Source of the DNA: Natranaerovirga pectinivora
Lineage (GTDB): Bacteria > Bacillota > Clostridia > Lachnospirales > DSM-24629
Reading direction: 5' to 3'
Assembly (NCBI RefSeq): GCF_004342165.1
Contig: NZ_SMAL01000006.1
Location: forward strand, 1 to 64,000
Length of the DNA: 64,000 bases
Below are positions 54,846 through 62,325 of this stretch, one piece after another. Each line of letters starts with the position of its first letter. Position 1 is the first letter of the stretch. A program made the translations under genes and the position numbers. The notes beneath the pieces are model-generated. The model was not told where the DNA came from. It ran no database searches and saw nothing but the letters and a program-made list of their open reading frames with translations.

Positions 54846-56335
54846 TGTCAAAAGTATATTTAGTAGGTGCAGGGCCTGGAGATGAAGGTCTTATTACTGT
54901 AAAAGCCTTAGATAAATTAAAAGAAGCAGATATAGTCATTTATGATAATCTTGCAAATCCTGATTTGCTTAAGCATTGTAAGATAGATGTTGAAAAAATC
55001 TATGTTGGAAAGATTTCTAAAAACCATACATTAACTCAAGAAGAGATTAATGAGTTAATAGTAGAAAAAGCGATAGATAAGAAAATTATAGTAAGATTAA
55101 AAGGTGGAGACCCTTATGTCTTTGGTAGAGGTGGTGAAGAGGGGGAACATCTTTATAAAAATGGTATAGATTTTGAAGTTATCCCAGGTATTACATCTGC
55201 CATTGGTGGCCTTGCTTATGGTGGCGTGCCCATTACACATAGGGAATATGCCTCTTCTTTTCATGTTTTTACAGGACATCTAAAAAATGAAGAAGATGAT
55301 TTGGATTGGGCTACCATTTCTAAACTCCAGGGCACTATGGTGTTTTTAATGGGTGTAGGAAATTTAGAAAGAATTTGTACCAGTCTAATAAACAATGGAA
55401 AAGACAGTAAGACACCTGTTGCAATGATTTATAAAGCCACAACGCCCTATCAAAAAACTGTTGTAGGGACCATAGATTCAATTGTTGAAATTGCTAAGGA
55501 GGAAAAGATTAAGGCGCCTAGTTTAATAGTAGTTGGTGATGTTGTAAAGGCAAGGGCGTATCTTAACACTTTTGAGAAGAAGCCTCTTTTTGGTAAGAAA
55601 GTTGTTGTTACTAGAGCAAGAGTAGATAGCAGTGGGTTAGCTAAAAAATTAAAGGCATTAGGAGCAGAAACTATAGAGATTCCTACCATTAAAATAAAAG
55701 CCATTAATAATTGTGGATTAAATGAAGAGATAAGAGACATTTATCAATACTCTCATTTGATTTTTACGAGTAAAAATTCTGTTACTATATTTTTTGATAC
55801 ACTTTTTAAAGAGAATAAAGATGTAAGGGCACTTTCCAATTTAAAGATAACGGCTATTGGAAGTGAGACCTCAAGAGTTTTAAAGGAATATGGAATTGTT
55901 CCTGATTTAATGCCTGAAGATTATGTTGGGGAGGGTGTAGTAAAGGCTTTAGAGGAAATATTGAATCCAAGTGATCGTATTTTATTCCCTAGGTCTAAAA
56001 ATGCACGTTCTTTTATGGTGGAGGCATTGTCTAAGGTATGTTATTTGAAAGAGGTTCATATTTATGAAACGGTTAAAGAGGATTTGGTGGATAATAGTCT
56101 ATTAGAGGATTTTAGTGATGTGGATTGTATTAGCTTTACTAGTGGGTCTACAGTGGATAATTTTGTTGATTTTATTGGGAGAGAGCATTTGAGCCAATTG
56201 GATGGGGTGAAGGTTGTTTCTATTGGGCCAGTTACTTCTGAGAGAGTTGGGTCTTATGGCTTGAGTGTTTATAGGGAGGCTGCCGAGCATAATGTTGATG
56301 GGTTGGTTAAGGCTGTTTTAGATTGCTTTAGATGA
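54845..56335 (+). CDS. cobA-hemD: Uroporphyrinogen-III methyltransferase / synthase fusion
   Basis: Bifunctional protein, 496 residues. Residues 1-240 are the SAM-dependent methyltransferase (VYLVGAGPGDEGLITVKAL; VRLKGGDPYVFGRGGEE; HVFTGHLK). It turns uroporphyrinogen III into precorrin-2. Residues 250-496 are uroporphyrinogen-III synthase (KKVVVTRARVDSSGLAKKL; IFTSKNSVTIFF; SFTSGSTVDNF). The fusion is common in clostridia and channels flux toward siroheme or B12. The last ~80 codons shift to G/T-ending codons before the repeats downstream. Confidence 0.95.
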   Translation: MSKVYLVGAGPGDEGLITVKALDKLKEADIVIYDNLANPDLLKHCKIDVEKIYVGKISKNHTLTQEEINELIVEKAIDKKIIVRLKGGDPYVFGRGGEEGEHLYKNGIDFEVIPGITSAIGGLAYGGVPITHREYASSFHVFTGHLKNEEDDLDWATISKLQGTMVFLMGVGNLERICTSLINNGKDSKTPVAMIYKATTPYQKTVVGTIDSIVEIAKEEKIKAPSLIVVGDVVKARAYLNTFEKKPLFGKKVVVTRARVDSSGLAKKLKALGAETIEIPTIKIKAINNCGLNEEIRDIYQYSHLIFTSKNSVTIFFDTLFKENKDVRALSNLKITAIGSETSRVLKEYGIVPDLMPEDYVGEGVVKALEEILNPSDRILFPRSKNARSFMVEALSKVCYLKEVHIYETVKEDLVDNSLLEDFSDVDCISFTSGSTVDNFVDFIGREHLSQLDGVKVVSIGPVTSERVGSYGLSVYREAAEHNVDGLVKAVLDCFR

Positions 56336-56359
56336 TTATATAATAGAGTGGGATGGGAC

Positions 56360-56475
56360 GACTCGTGAGTATGATATATAAGATTTATCGACCCATACCC
56401 ATCCTTGGGTATAAGGGTCGAGCTACGCCATCCTTGGCTTCGCGGTATAATCTTATATATAATACTCCCGAGTCT
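56360..56475 (+). repeat. Three-armed palindromic repeat, copy 1
   Basis: Outer stem GACTCGTGAGTAT..ATATATAAGATT pairs with AATCTTATATAT..ATACTCCCGAGTC. An inner stem CGACCCATACCC / GGGTAT..GGGTCG and the core CCATCCTTGGCT (56428-56439), with its own GCCA/TGGC pairing, form a three-way junction. Preceded by GAGTGGGATGG and followed by TGCGAGTG. Copies 2 and 3 have the same orientation. Confidence 0.85.
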
Positions 56476-56535
56476 GCGAGTGGATTCTGTAGTGTGTATT
56501 TAGAGATTAGAAATTAATAGAGAGTGGGATGGGAC

Positions 56536-56651
56536 GACTCGTGAGTATGATATATAAGATTTATCGACCCATACCCCTCCTTGGGTATGAGGGTCGAGCT
56601 ACGCCATCCTTGGCTTCGCGGTATAATCTTATATATAATACTCCCGAGTCT
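56536..56651 (+). repeat. Three-armed palindromic repeat, copy 2
   Basis: Repeats copy 1 with a 176-bp offset, including the flanking GAGTGGGATGGGACGACTCG. It shows only a few base differences (ATACCCCTCC versus ATACCCATCC in the inner loop; GGGTATGAGG versus GGGTATAAGG). The core is at 56604-56615. hemB starts ~95 bp later. Confidence 0.85.
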
Positions 56652-56746
56652 GCGAGTGAATTCTTTGTAGGTGTTACAACTTAATTAGAATACAAAGTTC
56701 AAATAAATGGATAGTGCTAAAAATATGTTTTTATGGAGGTTGTTTT

Positions 56747-57715
56747 ATGAATAGACCTACTCGATTGAGGAATAATGGTGTGATTCGGGGTCTTGTTAGG
56801 GAGACTTCTTTGAGTATGGATGATGTGATTTATCCTATTTTTGTTGTGGAGGGGGAAGGGGTTAAGCGTGAGATTCCTTCTATGAAGAATCAGTTTCATT
56901 TGTCTGTAGATATGTTGGATGAGGAAGTTGGTGTGTTTAAGAGTAAAGGGATTAAGTCTTTGTTGATTTTTGGTACACCTGGTTATAAGGATCATAAGGC
57001 TTCTTCTGCTTTTGATTGTGATGGTATTGTTCAGAGAGCTGTTAGAAAGATTAAAGAGATTGATTCTGAAATGTTGGTTATTACGGATGTTTGTTTGTGT
57101 CAGTATAAGGATGATGGCCATTGTTGTGTGTATCATAAGAATATCCAGATTGATAGAGAGACTACGTTGGAGATTTTGAGACAAGTTGCGCTTAGTCATG
57201 CTTTAGCTGGAGCAGATATGGTTGCTCCTTCTGATATGATGGATGGAAGGGTTGGACATATACGAAAAGTTTTAGATGATAGTGGTTTTGAGCATGTTTC
57301 TATTATGTCTTATAGTGCTAAGTATGCTTCTTCTTTTTATGGGCCTTTTAGAGAAGCTGCTCATTCAGTACCTTCTTTTGGTGATAGGAAGATGTATCAA
57401 ATGGATATAGGGAATAGTAAAGAAGCTATGAAGGAAATGGCTTTAGATGTTATGGAAGGTGCAGATATTTTGATGGTTAAGCCTGCGCAGCTTTATTTGG
57501 ATATTATTAAGAAAGCCGAAGAGCGGTTTGATTTGCCAATTGCAGCTTATCAAGTTAGTGGTGAGTATGCTATGATTTATAATGCTGTTGAAGGTGGGTA
57601 TTTGGATCGTAGGGCTATTTATGAGAGTTTGTTGGCCATTAAGAGAAGTGGGGCTAGTATTGTTATTAGTTATTTTGCTAAGGAATTGAAAGCGTTGATT
57701 GAATTGTATGGATAA
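56747..57715 (+). CDS. hemB: Delta-aminolevulinic acid dehydratase
   Basis: Porphobilinogen synthase, 322 residues from ATG 56747, which has GGAGG 8 bases upstream. Schiff-base lysines are in MSYSAKYASSFYGPFREA and ILMVKPAQLYLD. The zinc-type cysteine cluster is CLCQYKDDGHCC, so it is a metal-dependent (Zn) form. PSDMMDGRVG is present. The gene is flanked on both sides by the same palindromic repeat, and it is G/T-biased along its whole length (TTG, AAG, GAG, GGG and GTT preferred), unlike most genes in the window. Confidence 0.96.
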   Translation: MNRPTRLRNNGVIRGLVRETSLSMDDVIYPIFVVEGEGVKREIPSMKNQFHLSVDMLDEEVGVFKSKGIKSLLIFGTPGYKDHKASSAFDCDGIVQRAVRKIKEIDSEMLVITDVCLCQYKDDGHCCVYHKNIQIDRETTLEILRQVALSHALAGADMVAPSDMMDGRVGHIRKVLDDSGFEHVSIMSYSAKYASSFYGPFREAAHSVPSFGDRKMYQMDIGNSKEAMKEMALDVMEGADILMVKPAQLYLDIIKKAEERFDLPIAAYQVSGEYAMIYNAVEGGYLDRRAIYESLLAIKRSGASIVISYFAKELKALIELYG

Positions 57716-57740
57716 ATATTTTGTAAATTGCCTTAGGGAC

Positions 57741-57855
57741 GACTCGAGAGTATGATATATAAGATTTATCGACCCATACCCATCCTTGGGTATGAGGGTC
57801 GAGCTACGCCATCCGTGGCTCAGCGGTATAATCTTATATATAATACTCACGAGTC
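57741..57855 (+). repeat. Three-armed palindromic repeat, copy 3
   Basis: Same unit and orientation as copies 1 and 2. The core is changed at one base (CCATCCGTGGCT, 57809-57820) and the paired sequence around it also differs (CTCAGCGG versus TTCGCGG). It begins with TTAGGGACGACTCG, recalling TTAGGGACGGTTCTT at 45.6 and 45.86 kb. It lies between hemB and hemL. Confidence 0.85.
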
Positions 57856-57979
57856 TGTGGTTGGTAATTTGTAGCGGCTAAAAAGCAAAATATAAAAAAG
57901 AAAAATAAATAGATGCAAAATTATAGTTATAGTTAAGATAAGATGAAAGTTATTTATATAGCTGGAAGGAGGAATTTTT

Positions 57980-59266
57980 TTGAATAGATCTATTGAAATT
58001 TTTGAGGAAGCTCAGAAGGTTATACCTGGTGGGGTGAATAGTCCTGTTAGGGCTTTTAAGTCTGTGGGGATGAGTCCTATTTTTGTTCAGAGGGCTAAGG
58101 GTTCTAAGGTTTTTGATGTGGATGGTAATGTGTATGTGGATTATATTGGGTCGTGGGGACCTTTGATTTTAGGCCATGCCAGTGATATTGTTAGTGAGGG
58201 GATAATGGCATTTATAAATAATGGGACAAGTTATGGGTTGCCTACGGAGATAGAGGTGGATATTGCAAAGCTCATTAGTGAAGCTTATCCTTCTATGGAG
58301 ATGGTTCGAATGGTTAATTCAGGGACTGAGGCAACTATGAGTGCTTTACGTGTTGCAAGAGGGTATACCAATAGGAATAAGATCTTAAAGTTTGAAGGGT
58401 GTTATCATGGCCATTCAGATAGCTTGTTAGTGAAGTCAGGTTCTGGGACTTTAACTTACGGCATTCCTACTAGTGCCGGTGTGCCTCAAAAAGTAGTAGA
58501 GGATACTTTGGTTTCTGAGTTTAATAATATAGAAAAGCTAGAAGAAGTTTTTAATAATAATAAAGGTGAGATCGCAGCAGTAATCGTTGAACCTGTTCCT
58601 GGCAATATGGGCGTTATAGCACCAAAAGTTGAGTTTTTAGAAGCCCTTAGAAGAATTACTAAAGAAGAAGGGACTCTTCTTATTTTTGATGAGGTGATAA
58701 CAGGTTTTAGAATGGCATATGGTGGTGCTCAGGAAGTTTATAATATAGAGCCTGATATGACTTGTTTGGGTAAAATCATTGGTGGTGGTTTACCTGTTGG
58801 TGCCTATGGTGGTAAAAAAGAAATTATGGAAATGATTGCACCACTTGGAAATGTGTATCAAGCAGGTACTTTATCAGGCAATCCTATAGCTGTGAAAATG
58901 GGCTATAATACATTAACATACTTAAAAGAGAACAAAGAGATATATCAACAATTAGAGGATAAAGCAATTGTCTTAGAAAAAGCATTTCAAGAGAATATAA
59001 AGGCTGTTGGCATAAATGCAACGGTCAATAGAGTAAAAAGTATGTTAACAGTATTTTTTAGTGATGGAATAGTAGATTCATATGAAAAAGCTTCTCAATC
59101 AGATACAACTTTATATGGCAAATACTTTAAAGGGATGTTAGAAGAAGGTATTTTGTTACCACCTGCTCAATTTGAAGGAATGTTTTTATCAACAGCACAC
59201 TCAGATGATGACTTGGAAAAAACCATATTAGCCAATAAAAAAGTATTAGAGAATATTATAAGGTAG
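57980..59266 (+). CDS. hemL: Glutamate-1-semialdehyde 2,1-aminomutase
   Basis: PLP enzyme making 5-aminolevulinate, 428 residues. Motifs: PGGVNSPVRAFKSVG near the start, MVNSGTEATMSALRVARG near 115-132, FEGCYHGHSD near 138-147, IFDEVITGFR near 234-243, and the PLP lysine in CLGKIIGGGLPVGAYGG. The start is TTG after AAGGAGG. Codon use changes inside the gene: in roughly the first 120 codons lysine is AAG five times and never AAA; in the last ~110 it is AAA eleven times and AAG once. The 3' end lies in a perfect palindrome. Confidence 0.96.
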   Translation: MNRSIEIFEEAQKVIPGGVNSPVRAFKSVGMSPIFVQRAKGSKVFDVDGNVYVDYIGSWGPLILGHASDIVSEGIMAFINNGTSYGLPTEIEVDIAKLISEAYPSMEMVRMVNSGTEATMSALRVARGYTNRNKILKFEGCYHGHSDSLLVKSGSGTLTYGIPTSAGVPQKVVEDTLVSEFNNIEKLEEVFNNNKGEIAAVIVEPVPGNMGVIAPKVEFLEALRRITKEEGTLLIFDEVITGFRMAYGGAQEVYNIEPDMTCLGKIIGGGLPVGAYGGKKEIMEMIAPLGNVYQAGTLSGNPIAVKMGYNTLTYLKENKEIYQQLEDKAIVLEKAFQENIKAVGINATVNRVKSMLTVFFSDGIVDSYEKASQSDTTLYGKYFKGMLEEGILLPPAQFEGMFLSTAHSDDDLEKTILANKKVLENIIR

Positions 59267-59291
59267 AGTAATTACTCTACCTTATAATATT
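59252..59291. repeat. Perfect 40-bp palindrome over the hemL stop codon
   Basis: The 20 bases ending at 59271 are exactly complementary to the next 20 (centre GTAATTAC). The last few codons and stop of hemL are part of the left arm. It could act as a loop-less terminator, though no U-run follows, or be a recombination or binding site. Confidence 0.85.
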
Positions 59292-59385
59292 ATAATTGAT
59301 AAATGGAATTTCTATGAATTTGTCTAGAGTCTGTAAGAAAGAGGAAGGAACTTTATAATGTATGGTTTGGTTTAATTATGGGCAA

Positions 59386-60456
59386 CTAATCTAGTTCATA
59401 ATAATATACTGTATCATAGTCTTCATAAACTGTAAGTGACATAGTTTTTTGTGTCAAGTTATAAACAACAGACCACTCCTCAAGCCCTGGGACTGCTTGT
59501 TCTTGTAGCAAATTTAAAGCCTCATCTACAGTAATAATACCTTTTGATTCCAATAAAAAATCATCAATACCTCTATAACGACTACAAGCATTTCTTGGAT
59601 TTGGATGACTATCAATTCTAAAGTTCGTAACAATTTGATAATCACCTTGTTTATAGGTAACCTTCATCTCACCATATAAGAATTCAACTACCGCCGAGTG
59701 TCCTGTTGCATCAGCAAAAAAATAGTGAGAGGGTGATCTATTATAAAGGGATACATTATATTGTTGTATTAGGTCAATGGCCTCATCCACAGTACCAACT
59801 TTATCAAGCATTAATCTAAGTATGGTTGAATCAAATAAAGAAACTTTATCTTCATCAACGGGTGCCCGAGAAGAAGCCAATGTTAGACAAGCTACGGCTA
59901 ATCCTTTTTCATTTATGCCATCCACAATTACATATGGCGCTGCAAGTGTCATTAATTTAGATTTAAGTTTTGAGTCGTCGGTTTTATTATCCCATCCAAA
60001 AAAAGCATAACTTAAAATTGAAAGAGATTTATGACCAGTTTTAGAGTTTGTTCGAAGGACTGCTGGCATGGTAGGATAATAATCAAAGTTTCTACCCATT
60101 ATTACATCACCATCTGGTGTTTGTGCAATAAAAGCAGCACAACCTCTAGTATCAAAACCATTAGTCCAAACATCAAACAACCCATAAGCTAGATTTTTTC
60201 TACCAAAGTCCAGTAATTCTTCTGGCGTTTTAGCACCAGTCTCTAAGTATTTATCAAAAGCATAATCTCCATAGTATGTCATCTCGTAGATTGGTCGATC
60301 ACTAATTTTTCTTATGGATGCGATGGTTCTAAGTTCGTTACGGAACAAAGTTAACACGACTATGGCTGAAACAATAATAAAGGCCATTAATCCAATTATA
60401 AATTTTGTAATCTTACTTTTAGGAATACCCTGCTTCACACTGATTTTTTCTCCCAT
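59386..60456 (-). CDS. Membrane-anchored Ntn-type amide hydrolase
   Basis: Choloylglycine hydrolase / acyl-CoA:6-APA acyltransferase-like family. An N-terminal helix (about residues 20-40) anchors or exports it. The probable nucleophile cysteine is in TRGCAAFIAQTPDGDVIMGRNFDYYP, with GINEKGLAVACLTLAS and ATGHSAVVEF downstream. Unlike classical enzymes, the cysteine is internal, so it would need cleavage after the leader to expose it. 356 residues. ATG 60456 follows AGGAGTG; an upstream TTG is less likely. Substrate unknown (bile salt, penicillin-like or N-acyl amide). Confidence 0.78.
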   Translation of the reverse strand: MGEKISVKQGIPKSKITKFIIGLMAFIIVSAIVVLTLFRNELRTIASIRKISDRPIYEMTYYGDYAFDKYLETGAKTPEELLDFGRKNLAYGLFDVWTNGFDTRGCAAFIAQTPDGDVIMGRNFDYYPTMPAVLRTNSKTGHKSLSILSYAFFGWDNKTDDSKLKSKLMTLAAPYVIVDGINEKGLAVACLTLASSRAPVDEDKVSLFDSTILRLMLDKVGTVDEAIDLIQQYNVSLYNRSPSHYFFADATGHSAVVEFLYGEMKVTYKQGDYQIVTNFRIDSHPNPRNACSRYRGIDDFLLESKGIITVDEALNLLQEQAVPGLEEWSVVYNLTQKTMSLTVYEDYDTVYYYELD

Positions 60457-60484
60457 AATACCCACTCCTATCAATAAAATAAAT

Positions 60485-60531
60485 TACAAGTGTAATACGC
60501 ATATATTACACTTGTAATTTAATTTTGTCAA
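60485..60531 (-). promoter_or_regulatory. Promoter with two BlaI/CopY-type boxes
   Basis: On the reverse strand, TTGACA (60531-60526), 17 bp, TAATAT (60508-60503). TACAAGTGTA (60485-60494) and TACACTTGTA (60507-60516) both fit TACA-NN-TGTA, the operator of BlaI/MecI/CopY repressors, 22 bp apart centre to centre. They cover the -10 and the start of transcription, and together lie in a 17-bp-armed perfect inverted repeat (60481-60520). Confidence 0.65.
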
Positions 60532-60576
60532 TAGGTAAAAACTATTGATATAACTTAGATTGGGTACTTAAGTATC

Positions 60577-60604
60577 AAAAGAGTACCGACTTTGTCGATA
60601 CTCT
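60577..60604 (-). terminator. Terminator of the proline-rich protein gene
   Basis: Read on the reverse strand: AGAGTATCGAC-AAA-GTCGGTACTCTTTT. It differs at one base from the terminator at 6748-6775. A 160-bp gap on this side otherwise holds only the hydrolase promoter. Confidence 0.8.
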
Positions 60605-60634
60605 TGAGTAGTGCGTAATTGCTACTTTTTATAA

Positions 60635-61039
60635 TTAATAGCAACTAAAAGAAATAATCTCATATAAATCTATGCCAGTAAATCTCCAGTTGTAGCCAAC
60701 CAGTTCCCATCCAGCAACTGAAACAGAACCAACATAAATTGGGAAAAATACAATTCTTCTACCATCCAAAAGAGTAACGTCTGTTAATTGGTACAAGCAA
60801 AATCTCATTGCACCTGGATCAACTGCAGTTGGTGTAAATGGTGGTCTAACTCCCACGGGTGGTCTAACATCAACAGGTGGTCTAACATCAATAGGCGGTC
60901 TTATACCAACTGGCGGTCTTGGTCCAATTGGTGGTCTTCCTGGAGGTGGACCATAAATTGGTCTGTCAGGTCTTGGTCTTCGAGGTCTTGGTGGTCGATA
61001 TAATTGCAATTGTTGCGATTGCTGTGATTTATCACTCAA
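60635..61039 (-). CDS. Proline/arginine-rich coat-like protein
   Basis: 134 residues in two parts. Residues ~14-68 are low complexity with repeated RPP units (RPPIGP, RPPVGI, RPPIDV, RPPVDV, RPPVGV). A ~60-residue C-terminal domain (MRFCLYQLTDVTLLDGRRIVFFPIYVGSVSVAGWELVGYNW) of a type seen in clostridial and Paenibacillus proteins of unknown function follows. The start is TTG with AAGGAGGA upstream. No signal peptide. A spore-coat or surface role is a guess from composition only. Confidence 0.65.
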   Translation of the reverse strand: MSDKSQQSQQLQLYRPPRPRRPRPDRPIYGPPPGRPPIGPRPPVGIRPPIDVRPPVDVRPPVGVRPPFTPTAVDPGAMRFCLYQLTDVTLLDGRRIVFFPIYVGSVSVAGWELVGYNWRFTGIDLYEIISFSCY

Positions 61040-61134
61040 AAAAATATCCTCCTTATATGAAAAAGCTTTTTATATATCTACTTTATTTTATTAAAAAGAA
61101 AAGATTTTGTTACTAAAAATTTATAGATAAATAC

Positions 61135-61162
61135 TTACAACTAAGGTTTTGTATGGTATAAT
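61135..61162 (+). promoter_or_regulatory. Promoter of the ferritin-like gene
   Basis: TTACAA (61135-61140), 16 bp, extended -10 TGG-TATAAT (61154-61162). It overlaps the first possible start codons of the following frame, so translation must begin later. Confidence 0.55.
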
Positions 61163-61220
61163 GCTAATGTTTTTTTCTTTAAATATTAAGTGTAAAATTA
61201 AAAGAATTGAGTTGAGTAGA

Positions 61221-61685
61221 GTGAACGTATCAGTAGTATTATTGTTTGAACAACTTAGAACATTAGAGGAATGCTTTGCATTATTATATAAAAGCTTATC
61301 AGAGCTAGAGGAAAATAGTAAGGCGTTACAAAATATATCAAAAGTATTAATGAGAGAAGAAGAAAGGCATATTACATTGTATGAGAATCTAATGGCTGAA
61401 TATAAAAATAAAAATACAATTATGATAAATAAAGATATACTTGTAAGAGTAGAATACAATATTATAATGTTAAAACAAGGTATGAACTTAAATACGCTTA
61501 ACAGTCCTAAGGAATTAATTTCACTAGCTATAAATTATGAAAACAAAAGTGCTTTTTTACTACAAGAAATAATGACATTCTTAAAAGAAAACACAAATGA
61601 AGCAAAGGACCTATTTGCTGTTTTTGAAATATTACTTGCAGAAGAAAAAAAACATGCTGATAATCTTAGTATTTTTTTGAATTAA
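61221..61685 (+). CDS. Ferritin-like / rubrerythrin-type four-helix protein
   Basis: About 154 residues, all helical. Two metal-binding motifs of ferritin-like type are spaced about one helical hairpin apart: LMREEERHITLYENL (EExxH) and LLAEEKKHADNL (EExxH). A di-iron or other dinuclear site is likely. No rubredoxin domain. Start uncertain: the frame is open from 61149, but the predicted promoter overlaps that part. GTG 61221 is the best candidate although its RBS is poor. Confidence 0.6.
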   Translation: MNVSVVLLFEQLRTLEECFALLYKSLSELEENSKALQNISKVLMREEERHITLYENLMAEYKNKNTIMINKDILVRVEYNIIMLKQGMNLNTLNSPKELISLAINYENKSAFLLQEIMTFLKENTNEAKDLFAVFEILLAEEKKHADNLSIFLN

Positions 61686-61800
61686 AGAGTATTATATAGT
61701 AATATAGTATAGTAAAGGACCTTATTGTTAATACTTTTGTAGACGGAATTAGTACTTATTAACAAATCCTTATAAAAAATTAAAAAATCTTGTTTATGGG

Positions 61801-61829
61801 TTGATTTTTTACAGAAAAAAGGTTATACT
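61801..61829 (+). promoter_or_regulatory. Promoter of the cold-shock gene with ~155-nt leader
   Basis: TTGATT (61801-61806), 17 bp, TATACT (61824-61829). The long A/T-rich leader from ~61836 to 61990 is typical of csp mRNAs, whose leaders refold at low temperature. It contains ATATGTTTTATATGTTT but no stable hairpin. 61686-61800 shows nothing clear. Confidence 0.6.
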
Positions 61830-61990
61830 AATAACAGGTCATTAAGAGTGACTAATTGCTACTTTGAAATCAACAAATTTTGGAAGATAGAAATATATGT
61901 TTTATATGTTTAATTAAACTCCAAATTATATTGTATTAGATTTTCAAAGGCATTAAAAATTTAAATTTTATTTTATGGAGGTATTTAAAC

Positions 61991-62194
61991 ATGGTAAACG
62001 GTACAGTTAAATGGTTTAATTCAGAAAAAGGTTTTGGTTTTATAACTGCAGAGGACGGAAATGACGTATTTGTTCATTTTTCTCAAATCAACAAAGATGG
62101 TTTTAAAACTTTAGAAGAAGGCGAAGCGGTAACTTTTGAAATCGTAAACGGAGCAAAAGGACCACAAGCTGAAAACGTAACTTCAGGAAGATAA
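61991..62194 (+). CDS. csp: Cold-shock protein
   Basis: 67-residue single-domain nucleic-acid chaperone. RNP1 is KGFGFITA near 16-23 and RNP2 is VFVHFSQI near 28-35, with the start [20 protein letters not shown] site lies ahead of the ATG. It has its own promoter and terminator. Confidence 0.97.
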   Translation: MVNGTVKWFNSEKGFGFITAEDGNDVFVHFSQINKDGFKTLEEGEAVTFEIVNGAKGPQAENVTSGR

Positions 62195-62209
62195 TTAAAC
62201 GAATATTTC

Positions 62210-62238
62210 AACCTCAATGCTTAGGCATTGGGGTTTTT
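62210..62238 (+). terminator. Terminator after csp
   Basis: AACCTCAATGC / GCATTGGGGTT stem with T run. Confidence 0.85.
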
Positions 62239-62325
62239 ATATTTTCTTCTTTTTTATGGATATTTTTACTTTAAATTGAAAAAAGTATATATGACCATAT
62301 AAATAAAGAAGGAGATGTTAAATAA

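Noticed and set aside
56717-57199. 160-residue reverse-strand ORF inside hemB
   Set aside because: Antisense shadow caused by the G/T-biased codons of hemB, which remove stop codons on the other strand; no RBS, and composition N/T/I-rich.
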